Shown: one piece after another, positions 12,060-21,420 of the stretch
Position numbering within the stretch: position 1 is the first letter of the stretch
How the letters are laid out: each line of letters starts with the position of its first letter
Assembly: GCA_009103225.1 (NCBI GenBank)
Contig: RHPI01002990.1
Coordinates: 47,034-111,033, forward strand
Length of the DNA: 64,000 bases
Reading direction: 5' to 3'
Source of the DNA: Chlorokybus atmophyticus
Taxonomy: Eukaryota > Streptophyta > Chlorokybophyceae > Chlorokybales > Chlorokybaceae
Notes under the pieces: model-generated
The model's input: only the letters and a program-made list of their open reading frames with translations
Told to the model about the DNA's origin: nothing
The model's database searches: none
Position numbers and translations under genes: made by a program

Positions 12060-13170
12060 CACCTTTCGCTAAAAGCATGATAGTGTGAGAGGGAGCGAGT
12101 GCATTCAGCAGAGAGAACAATTGTGTGATTAAAGAGGGCCCGGTTGCATTTCAACCATATGCCAAAGAACAAGGGGGATCAGCTGCGGTTAAAGTGCTTT
12201 CACGTGGGACGGCATGGCGGGAGGGTGGAGCAATAGTTGATGGAGTGAGATAGAGAGTGGAGGTTCATTGAATGCTGCGCAGACATGTAAGAACTACTGC
12301 CATACGGCAAAGCTCAGCACCTTCAGTGAAGATGCACTCCGTGAACAGGTGCTCAGGGGTTTCCACCATGTCCGTTGTGCACAAGGCACATGTGCCCTCG
12401 GACATGTGGAAGCGAAGAATCTCCAGTATATGAGGCTCTATGGGTTAAGAGCGGGTGAATGAACGAACAAGGCCTTCTTAAGGGGAGGAGTGGACTCTCT
12501 TCCGCACTGCAGGATAGTGCACACCCTCTCTAACCTCCGAACTCCAGCGTTTCAGCGAGGGCATGTCCTGTATGTGACGGGAGGATATGACCATATATCG
12601 AAGCTGTGCTTTATAATCCCACACTGAGCGCAAAGTGGGGGAAGGGGGGCAAGAGGTGGTCCATCAGTAGCTTGGGGTCAAAGTGAAGAGTAATAAAGGG
12701 GGTCCCTTTTTCACGTCCAAAGGATTTGCTGTAGTCACTCTCAGTTCCTTACTTATGTGGTAAGTATGAAGGACTAAGTGAGCATCATGTATAGTCATGT
12801 GCGTGTAGCACTTTACGTACGTGCTCATGAAGCCAGTGCTTATGTACTTAGTGCATAAGGACATAGCAGCTACACAAGGCATTGCCACCCATCAAGTAGA
12901 GGACTGGTCAATGTCAAGCGCATGGACGCTAAGACAGCATGAATGCTGCTTATGTTAATGTGTCCGAGGGTGGACAAAGTCAGCTTGTGATGACAAGTCT
13001 TCGCATAGGGGGAGGTCTTGTTGGCCTTGGACATCCTACGTGCCAGGTCGGAGAGCAGCAGGTGGTATGAAGGCGTGACTATCACCTTGCCAAGGTGGTA
13101 GTACCACAGAGTGGTGGCAATCAAATGCTGGCCTCGTAGAGCTACTTGTGTGTGGGGTGCCTGGCTGAAG
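12060..13170 (-). pseudogene. LINE (non-LTR) retrotransposon fragment: RT C-terminal part and zf-RVT
   Basis: On the minus strand about 13124-12870 reads LWYYHLGKVIVTPSYHLL...LARRM, the connection region that follows the RT in plant-type LINEs. Further down, about 12420-12300 reads HMSEGTCALCTTDMVETPEHLFTEC across two pieces. Its CxxC...ET.EHLF.EC pattern is the zinc-binding domain at the end of many LINE ORF2 proteins (zf-RVT). Stops and shifts separate the segments and the palm domain is missing. The family call is by motif, without an alignment. Confidence 0.6.
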
Positions 13171-13409
13171 CTACTGAAGGTTTCCCCATTAACTCCTTGT
13201 GGGGTGTTGCTTGTTGCAAGGTGTGCTGTAAGTTAAGCTGCTTGTGCAAATGTTTGTGACGCTCTCAGCAGGTAACTTGAGATGTCAATGTGACATTGGT
13301 ATCGGCGCGGTTTTCCATTAGCCTTACATGCTTGTGCATCAGCTTGCACAATTGTTGCTAGCATATGCATTGCATTCTTTGCTTGCATATGCTTTGTAGT
13401 CACTGCTAC

Positions 13410-13430
13410 AGCTAGCAACGATTGCTAGCT
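13410..13430. repeat. Short perfect hairpin
   Basis: AGCTAGCAA (13410-13418) pairs exactly with TTGCTAGCT (13422-13430) around a 3-base loop. It lies just upstream of the degenerate gag. Confidence 0.7.
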
Positions 13431-13635
13431 GAGATTGCATGATAGTTGGTTGTTCCAACTGCACACTTGCATATTGGGTGTGGGCTATGTCTCATGGCGT
13501 CTTTGGCATTTACTGTGTGCATTACTGTTTCATGCACTTTGAGCAGTGTTGAAAGGGTGTGACAGTTGCATTCACACTCATTAGGTGCTTGTGCACAGCA
13601 AAAAGTTTTAGAGTGGATGTGGCTGATGAAAATGA

Positions 13636-13683
13636 TGCCAACCCGCTAGCAGCTCAGGTACTTGAGCTGTTAGCGGGTTGGCA
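13636..13683. repeat. 48-base near-perfect palindrome inside gag
   Basis: TGCCAACCCGCTAGCAG... is mirrored by ...TTAGCGGGTTGGCA, with only two mismatches in 24 pairs and no loop. It lies within the degenerate gag and looks like a local inverted duplication. Confidence 0.8.
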
Positions 13684-14077
13684 GCATTTCCGAGTAGCTA
13701 AGCTTCAAAACCAGTTGCCGGCCATGTTGGCTGCCAACACATCCATGAAGGAAGAGCATGAGCAGCAGCTTGCTAGGTTGACAACTGCAAATGCTCACAA
13801 GATGATGGCACGCCTTGAGTTTTTCTCAGGTCCCCGTGAGGGGAAAGGCAATGATCTTGGTGCTGTGCGTGACTGATTATCTAGATGCAAGTGTGTGTTG
13901 AGTGCTGCTGAGGTTTTGCCTTGGCGTGAGGCCAAGGTAATTGCACTGTTGGCATCCTACTCTCGGGGCAGTGCTGCACGCATCTCAACAAGGGCTTCAC
14001 CACGCCTAGAGGCCGCTGGCGAAGATGTCACGAGCCTGGGTGTGGCTAAGAGTGCTATGTTGCAGGCCTATATAGTG

Positions 14078-14115
14078 ATGGGTTCACACCCCCATATATG
14101 GGGGTGTGAACCCAT
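14078..14115. repeat. 38-base perfect palindrome inside gag
   Basis: Both halves (ATGGGTTCACACCCCCATA and its reverse complement) match exactly without a loop. The reading frame of the gag is lost at this point. Confidence 0.95.
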
Positions 14116-14778
14116 TACAGAAAGCAAGTGACAAGCTCAGGCGCTTAAAGTCAAGCCCGGGCAGTCAGTGGAGGACTTTACTGTCTCCTTCAAGTCGGTA
14201 TGCCGAGGTCGGCCAAAACATGCCGCCATCTGATGCGAAGAAGATGAACAAATATTGGGCTGCTCTGCCAGAGGATACGCAAGAACAGTTGACCTTCAAA
14301 AAAGGCCTTAAATCTTCACGCATGCTGACTACCATTTGATGAAGCGCACGACTGTGCAGCATAATAACTGCCAGCGCATGATCAATCATGCCAAGATGCT
14401 TACTTTGTCAAACAGCTTTTAGCCCTCATTGTTCACCACCATCGTTGCTGGTGGCAACGGCAACGGCAACGGCAGAGGCAACAATCGCAAGCACGGTCAA
14501 GGGCAAGCAACCCTTCCATCAACAACCTTCTATAGGTCAGCCCGGAGCTGAAAGGTGCTCGCTTCAAGGCTAGAGTGTGCCTCAAGTGCGGGGAGAAGGG
14601 CCATCGAGTAGTCACTCGCCCAAACCCCGCCAATGACAAGCCCGTTGCATAGAATGACGAGGTGGAGAGCTGCTCGACTAGCAGCAAGGCCCTGCCAGCT
14701 ACCAACATTGTGTTTAATTTTCGTTGGTAATGTACACCTTTCCCTTTCACATGTGATGTTGCTGTATGAGACAATGAT

Positions 14779-14832
14779 ATGCATCAGGCAGTCAACATGC
14801 ACACCGGTGTGCATGTTGACTGCCTGATGCAT
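14779..14832. repeat. 54-base perfect palindrome between zinc knuckle and protease
   Basis: The half starting ATGCATCAGGCAGTCAACAT is repeated as an exact reverse complement, centred on CACC/GGTG at 14805/14806. There is no loop and no mismatch, so it must be much younger than the surrounding decay or kept by conversion. Confidence 0.97.
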
Positions 14833-15327
14833 GAATGTGTGGGCAAGCATGTGCTGCTCAATACGCCCTTTAACAAGTTGTCAACGGTGCTCAAACACTA
14901 TGTAGAGTGCAAGAGCAAGAGTTCGCATAACACACGTGCATATGTCATTGTGCCCAAGTATAGAAAACCATACTTTCCCTTTACAATGGGTATGCAAGTG
15001 GTGCAGGAGATTGACAAGGCCCAAAATGGCTTGGGATGCTCTGTGCGTGTCATGTATGACCCGCCACTTCCCCACCCAAAAAAGTATTTGGATTTGACGT
15101 GGCTGTTCAAGGCGACAGTTGCACGTGTGCCACCGACTTTATTAGTAGAAGCTGGCACACAAGAGAACTTTGTGCTTGAAGCTCCTATACAAAGGTTGGG
15201 TATCCATATGGATAAAGCCAACAAAACAGTAGCTACGCTAGATGACCATGACATTCCAGCAAAGGGGTCCGTGCGTCTAGCGTTACTGCCATGGCAACGA
15301 TCCAAAAAGGGCCAGCTTCCTCGTTAA

Positions 15328-15559
15328 TGCCTGCAGCCATACATCATTCCCTTACTACCAGCGTCAGGAGGCATTTTAATCAGCTATGCCTACAGCCAGG
15401 CATCAATCCCGGCAATTAGCAGGAGACCCGCGTGACACTTAGCAATTGTGAGTCAGTGCTTGTAGGTACCTAGCCGTACTAGCTGATCCGTTGTGAGCTT
15501 GACTTAGGCTGTATCCAGGTCATTTCGTAAAATAGCCGCTGTCTTGGAATTGAACAATT
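15328..15559. other. Spacer between the gag-protease relic and Fam2 copy E1
   Basis: I recognise no gene, repeat or element end here. The left boundary of E1 is uncertain and could lie inside this stretch. Confidence 0.3.
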
Positions 15560-16165
15560 GTCACTTGACCATAAAGGCTTAAGATTTAACCTCTGTATGT
15601 TGATGACATTGTAAGTGAGAATTGAGGACTTGGGAATTAAAAGTACAGACACTGATCTTTAAGTGCTCTGAGCTTAATCTTTGGAAGTTGTGGCTTGATG
15701 TGACTGCATCACCTCGCCGCCCGGTTGTGAAGTTATATCTACACGTGAGAGAGTGCAATGTATGCATGCGTGCATTGCTTATCACTTGATGTGATTGTGA
15801 TTGAGTGGGTGCATGTTGTGTAGTCCGCATGGGAGTGTGGTATTCATGTGTTGCCGCATTTATGCACCTCACTTAACAGTGGAATTGTCTTGACCTCATG
15901 CAATAAATTGTATAAGCAGCACTACCTCTAATAGTGGCTTGACTTACAGTGTTATCCTCCTTGTACAAGTGAGTGTCGTGCATCAATATTGTTTGCAATC
16001 TACCAGACCAGTGGTAGTGACGTGGTTGCGATTGTGTTGTGTTATCATTGTTAGCACATAGTGCATCTACACGCACTAATGTGTTGGGTGGTAGCATCGG
16101 GGGAGCAATAGTAGAGCACACACACTCTGTCTTGCTTTCTCTTGCGCTCACCGTGCAACTTGCAT
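15560..16165 (+). repeat. Fam2 LTR/5'-leader region, diverged
   Basis: The stretch around 15900-16080 (ATAGTGGCTTGACTTACAGTG, TGTTATCATTGTTAGCACAT in part) matches the minus-strand sequence at 55270-55480 upstream of the D1 gag. Similarity continues to both sides, so it is shared LTR or leader sequence. Exact LTR ends could not be set by eye. Confidence 0.5.
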
Positions 16166-16414
16166 GAGAGAGTCCCCAGCAGCCAAAGACTCATTGTTAC
16201 GGGCTTTCCCCTATAGCTGAGAAGATCCCCAGCAACTTCGACAGCTGGTTAGCTCGAACCTGTCCTATGATACGGCAAAGAAGAGGGCGACGACAACATT
16301 GCCAGCACCCGCTCTTCCCCAGCACACAATTCAGGACATACCACGTCTCGTCATTGAGTTGAAGACTTCATCAAAAAGCTCGACAGCGACGACATGGAGT
16401 CATCAGGCTCCACC

Positions 16415-17084
16415 TGTGACGGTGCTCGTGCCTTGTCACCTATGAGTTGGTCCAATCAACAACCCTCTCACCAAGACACGGTATTCACACCGGAACCTTG
16501 CCCCCTCTGCCAAGCACACACACGCGCCCCACCACTCGCGTACGCACGCGCATGCGCTCCAAGCTACACACCGACTTGTGTAGCGCCTTGGATCGTCACA
16601 CAAGCAAGCACACACCAGTGAACACATGCTAGTAACCCTTGCTCATCACCACCAAGCTTGCACACAAGAAACTAAGGAGCTAAAGGTTGGTTTACACATA
16701 GTGGAATGTCTCTTTTATACCTACCGATCTGCACATGTTACTATCTAGACGATTTTAGCGCTAGAAGGAACTAGAAGCTAAGATATAATTGCAGAATCTT
16801 GTAGTACACTTCTAGAACTTTCCAACGCATCAAAAATCTCCTCATTTGCTGCTCATATGGTCAAGTTATACTACTTGGCGCCAGGCCCTTCTAGAAATCT
16901 GGTCGAGCCCTTCTCGACTGGCCCTCCGTTTTCTGGCGTCTTCCAGACTGGCCCTGGGCCGGTCGATATCTGCGGTAGACTCGCAACTCGCCGATATCCG
17001 CCACAAGTCATGACAAGCATGATATCTCACATATAAGGCCTAAAATGGCCATGACAATCACGAAATTTGGCCTTAACTGTTACA
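16415..17084 (-). repeat. Fam1 solo LTR with 5-bp target duplication
   Basis: A 670-base LTR (TGTGACGG...GTTACA) sits in the E1 gag. The flanks are identical: CCACC at 16410-16414 and CCACC at 17085-17089. Removing the LTR and one CCACC restores the gag frame (GST-HVLTFSE). No internal Fam1 sequence is present, so LTR-LTR recombination has removed the body. The family is minus-oriented here by comparison with element A. Confidence 0.95.
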
Positions 17085-17530
17085 CCACCCATGTTCTCAC
17101 CTTCTCCGAACGGTTTGGCACAACACCGCTGGACGAATGGATCATCAAATTTAACGCCAGGATGAGCTACCATGCAACTAAGACTCTCAATTGGTCAGAT
17201 ATAATATCGTTGCGCATGGCTGCACCTTGCTTAGATCACGAGGCGCATGAGGTGCATAGGTCAGTTGCTGCACAACATGAGATTGGAGGGAATGGGGTGC
17301 TGCCCGGCATTAAAGCGCTGCCCATTGATGCATAAACCCCTGGCGCCCTTACCACGCCCATTGTTTTAGCTGCCCCATTGCAAGGCCCTGCCCTTACAGA
17401 AGCTCTAGCCGCAGCGCAGTTGACAGCTGAAGCAGATGTACCGCCAGTGGACGCAGTATTGGTCAATCGTGAGCTAACGAAGGCACAACAAGCCCGTCGT
17501 GCCTAAGTTTGCCTATTGGCATAAGGACTT

Positions 17531-17577
17531 CTGATTGAACAACAATTGTTGTTCAATCAGCTGTTTGCAAACAGCTG
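17531..17577. repeat. Two overlapping perfect palindromes (30 and 20 bases)
   Basis: 17531-17560 (CTGATTGAACAACAA and its reverse complement) and 17558-17577 (CAGCTGTTTG and its reverse complement) share three bases. Both are perfect and loop-free, inside the decayed gag. Confidence 0.95.
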
Positions 17578-18437
17578 TGGACGCGGCACAAGCACGCCAA
17601 CGGGCTGTTGCTGCAGAGAATCCTGTCCAAATCAGAACTGAAGTGACCCGGCACACAGCTGCAGGTAGTACCCTGTTATTGGGTTTTGTCAGCATGCGAG
17701 GACCTGCCCTCATTGTCAGGGTGGACCCCTCGTTGTCACCCTTGCAGGACTTGCATCTTGCGCTTTAGCGTACATCCCCACAATAGACTAGTCAGAAGGT
17801 GGAGGAGTTGCATCAGGCGCAAGGCAGGAGAGGATCCCCTGCGTACTTACACCCGCATGGTCAAGCTGCTAAAGGACACCAACCACAAGATCCTCAGCGA
17901 CGAAGCTGCCGCCGTGGTGTTTGTCAATCAACTATAGCCTCCACTAAACAGAACAGTGGACAGCGCTCGCAACAACATACGACCACAAGGGTACTCGCTA
18001 CTTCAAGCCGTCTCCAGCAGCCCAGGCAATCCATGATCGACAGGTGTGGATGAGAGCAGTGCTGGACATGAACTTTGGTCCTTCATAAGCCCCTGCATCT
18101 GCTTCACACCCAAGCCAACGCGTCCGTATGTCTTATCCCACCAACACACCCAAACTTCCTACAAAGTCAGCCCACGCTGCACTTCCTGCTCCCGTTGTTT
18201 GTCATTAAAGTGATCGTCACGGCCATCACCAAAAAGAACGTTAAACTGATCGTCGCGGCCATTACAGAGGAGTATGGCAACTTGGTGTGCGACCACTGCC
18301 ACAAGAATGGACACTTGGAGGTAGTCTACCTGGTGGTCAGCAAACGCATGGGGAGCAGCAGTTGCACACACGCTTGATGCAAAAAGCCTTCTAAAGAATG
18401 TCGCAACATCAAGGTTTAGAACGCCACACTCATAGGG

Positions 18438-19610
18438 ATGCTGCGACTACAGCAAACCATCGGGAGAATGGGCTCAAGTACTCACGAGGTTGATCAACAA
18501 CCACCCTGCACTCCCATCGTTTGCATTCCAGAATACCACGAGAATGTTCCTGCTGCAGAACAACTCACCGTCGCCACCAAAGTTGTGGACTTTGGTGCAG
18601 CGCGACACCAACAAGGCATCACCTTGCTGGAGCTGCTTGGCGGGATTAAAAGCAGCTTGGGAGCCCTTTGCAACACCGGTGGCAAGGTAACACAGTATTA
18701 CTATTGTGATCTTTACACACATGCTCAGACCGCTGTTCGCCATCATCTTTGTCAACTGCATATGCATTATCCGCACTTCCTGCCGCTGTCTACATTGCGT
18801 AGAAGTCTGAGGGCTCTGCTCAAGACATCCACCACATATCTGCTTATCATGTCCTTGCCTTGGGCAATGTTAACCTGCCGATCGCTGTATGGGAGTGCCA
18901 AGGTCATTCCAGGGCCGGCACATGTCGTGGGTTGGACGATCCGCGTTCCACACTCTTTCCAGAGTTGTTGCGGGTCATCCATCAACTGCGACACTTTCAG
19001 ATTCAACACCCTCTGGCATATATCAGCGAGAATGTCCACTCCGAAAATGATCATCGCCAACATGTGCAGCACAGCTATCACGTGGTGTGCTCCATCCTTG
19101 GACATCCAATTAGAATAAACACTGCACACTATGAATCACGTGCACACCGCGTCCGCGCCAAGTAAACAAACCTTGCCGCTGTGAAAAACCTGATAGCAGC
19201 TGAGCACTTCCTCAGTGCACGGCCTAAAAGCTTGCTCATGTATGACATCATGGACACTGGTAGGACGTTGCAACCAGTCACACGCCACGACCACTAACAT
19301 TTCCATTAGTGCAACCAATTAGGAAAACTACGTTGCGCTCTACCCACTCTGATCTCGTATCTAGGCTCATATGCCCTTAAAAATGGCGGGGACGGCATGG
19401 TCTTTAACAGCAACACGAGCTGGCTGGACAAACCCAATGCACGCGAACGCAATGTGCCATGGGTTTCTTTTCAGCATCACCAGCTTTTCGCTGATGGACA
19501 GTCAATAGAGGCAACTATTTGGCCGCGCCTTAGACCAAAGTATGGTCTGGTTGCTGGAGATGTGCCTCGCCATTCAAGACCGACAGGTATCTATCAGAGA
19601 TTTTAGTCAC
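18438..19610 (+). pseudogene. Fam2 retrotransposon C5 DNA methyltransferase (copy E1)
   Basis: Motif I is GITLLELLGGIKSSLGAL (about 18612-18665), followed by YYYCDLYTHAQTAV (motif II area). Motif IV is WECQGHSRAG with GLDDPRSTLF (about 18888-18960); the catalytic Cys codon is at 18896-18898, with WEC in place of the usual PPC. Motif VI is YISENV (about 19020), and motif VIII is YESRAHRVRAK (about 19130-19163). The target-recognition and C-terminal part follows with PTLISYLGSY, a PNARER element and a degraded motif X to about 19600. The motif VIII pattern recalls the DNMT3-like AHRxRxxWxNL. A frame change between motifs I and IV and several stops make this copy inactive, although the catalytic Cys is kept. 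Its position after gag and before the pre-RT linker shows that it belongs to the element and is not a host gene. Confidence 0.8.
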
Positions 19611-19780
19611 CTGTACGTGGGGTGGGTCAATTGCTTGGACACTGTCGTGGCCCACACCACTTTAGAGATTGCTGGCATTGAGGAGCGGGCAGCAGTCACA
19701 GTGGAGGACATTTTGTGAAGGCGACAGCCACGTCATAGGATCGTGCCGTGGGACCCTTGGCTACAGGGCTTGTGAAGGAG

Positions 19781-21245
19781 GGGTGTCGCACGATCATAGG
19801 GGACAGATTGTGGACGAGTTTATTGGCTCCAGCACGTAGCATATGAGCAGAATTGCAAACAAGTGCTACTTGCTTGTTGGCTGACAACTTTGGTTTCTTG
19901 ATTCGGGCTGTCAAAACTTTGCCAACACAAGACTTCTATTAATTCGAAACAGCTCTTGATATGCATATGGCGCAACAACACGCAACGCCTCAATTGGTAA
20001 AATGTTTCCAACAAGCACGAGTTGTTATCTCTTCACATTGCAATCTATTATATTGTACAAACAACTGCTATGTTGGCGTGTGTCACCTATTACGCTGTTT
20101 AAGGCGCCTACAATACAATTAAACACATTTCGTGATACTTGTCTTGAATGACAATTACGAACTTTTCTATCTTTCTTCATGTGGTTCGTGATGACTCGCT
20201 TCGCTCCACTCGTTGTTTACGGCTCTCTCTTTCCATTATAAATCGTGCAACACACCTCAGCAAGTCTACTGACATTTTGGCAGCTTCATACGGCTGGCGA
20301 TGGTAGAAAGTAAAGATATCTTATGGGACACTCTTGTGCTGTAACAATTATACATGTTGTGTCTATAGGTATGATGATGCCGTAAGCGTCTGCGCGCATC
20401 CCCGATCCCGCGTTTCGTGTGACTTGTTTTGTACACTGGAGAACCCGATATGGCGCAGAGTTTTCATATTCGGCCGAGGTCTTGTCCGCGGCGACAACAA
20501 AGGTTTTGCCAATGCAAATTGACAAAGCCAGTGCTTCTTGATTTGATAGGAGAAGCTGCACACGCACGCACTATTAGCCAACGCACCAAAACTCAAAGTG
20601 TACGCTATACTTACATGTTGTTCGACGTCTTCAGCGACCCCCTCAGATGCAATCAGCTTTTGCCGTCTCATTATTGGCACATGTGATCGAGGCAGTGCGT
20701 GTCACCTGTAGAAATGGCCCCTGAACAGTTCGGCCTTGCCCTCAACTTAAATAGAGATCTAGCTATAACTTACTTTGGGTTCCGCATGTAAGCAACGTAT
20801 GGGATTTTGCAAATTTACCTGCTGCAGCCACGACTTAGTTTGGTATCTGGCTGCCATTAAGGTCAAGTAGTTGGTGTGCATAAAGTTCGATATCCGTCTT
20901 TTCTTGAACTTAATAATGTCCACAACCTGTACTATTTTTTAGTTAGATTAGGTATTAAGGGGATCAAACATAATGCGTGATCTAACCCAAAATTGTTATG
21001 GCCGCAATTCTCGGCAAAAACCCAAAAAGTCGCAACGCAGCGAGATTTGCAACCACGTCGCTGGGTAGGGAAACTTTGCGGATGCACTTGTCGAGTTTGC
21101 AAGCAACGACCTACGACTTAAACCCTGATCGACTAGACCATAAAAACGCAAGATACGTAGTGGCTAATGTAACTTATATTGCCTTTGATTGCCTCAATTG
21201 TCCCACGTGCCGTAAGAATTGTTGTATGGATTGCATGCATGAATA
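19781..21245. other. No recognised gene or element
   Basis: Open frames of 60-105 codons overlap on both strands at 20286-20690, without a family motif. A short diverged tail of Fam2 may extend slightly past 19780. The remainder is unassigned. Confidence 0.35.
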
Positions 21246-21330
21246 ATAGTTATACATATGTAAATATATATATATGTACACATATGTATGTATATAGAAT
21301 ATATATATGTATACATGTATATACATCTAT
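21246..21330. repeat. TA-rich microsatellite
   Basis: TATATG/TACATA units run through 21250-21327 and are of the same type as those at 5990-6800. It lies at the presumed 3' LTR end of the Fam3 copy. Confidence 0.85.
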
Positions 21331-21409
21331 AAGCCGGTAGCCGTTTATGTATATACGGCTACCAGTACCTGTGTTTTTATTCTTGATACATAATTGTGTA
21401 AACATGACA

Positions 21410-21420
21410 TTCCTCCCCAC
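21410..21420 (-). promoter_or_regulatory. Polypurine tract of the Fam3 copy
   Basis: The minus strand reads GTGGGGAGGAA directly before TGTCATG. A purine run followed by TG is the usual primer site for plus-strand DNA synthesis at the 3' LTR border. Confidence 0.65.

Larger units (their letters stand above)
13559..15327 (+). pseudogene. Degenerate Ty3/gypsy gag and aspartic-protease region
   Basis: The pieces run gag to protease on the plus strand. 13780-13876 reads ARLEFFSGPREGKGNDLGAV, a typical gag opening. 14150-14339 holds GQSVEDFTVSFKS and SDAKKMNKYWAALPEDTQ, split over two frames. 14573-14640 has a zinc knuckle (CLKCGEKGHRVVTR, last Cys gone). 15130-15210 has LLVEAGTQENFVLEAPIQRL, which aligns with the DTGAxxNFI core of retroviral-type proteases but has Glu for the catalytic Asp. 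Perfect palindromes at 13636, 14078 and 14779 interrupt it. It may be the upstream half of Fam3 (pol at 21640-24730), but I cannot show that the two belong together. Confidence 0.7.
16166..18420 (+). pseudogene. Fam2 gag with zinc knuckle (copy E1)
   Basis: The first part (16166-16414) runs up to a solo LTR. It resumes at 17085 with VLTFSERFGTTPLDEWIIKF, matching the D1 gag (GTTSLDEFIIKF, DWSDDISF, YLDHEAHDV). 17800-17937 carries EDPLRTYTRMVKLLKDT and HKILSDEAAAVVFVN, as in D1. At about 18283-18330 is a zinc knuckle, CDHCHKNGHLEVVY (CX2CX4H; the last Cys is now Tyr). Stops, frameshifts and two overlapping palindromes (17531-17577) interrupt it. Gag would package the element RNA. Confidence 0.7.
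15560..19780 (+). mobile_element. Fam2 Ty3/gypsy copy E1, plus strand, truncated before RT
   Basis: In order: an LTR/5' leader-like part (about 15560-16165), gag (16166-18420, with a Fam1 solo LTR inside), a C5-MTase domain (18438-19610) and the linker that precedes RT in the other copies (to about 19780). Reverse transcriptase, integrase and the 3' LTR are missing. Order and sequence match the minus-strand copies D1 (43091-55440) and E2 (24881-35570). Confidence 0.75.

Noticed and set aside
18438-19610. The C5-MTase as a host DNMT gene
   Set aside because: Four copies in the window are all placed after Fam2 gag or protease and, where present, before its RT, so it is part of the element.
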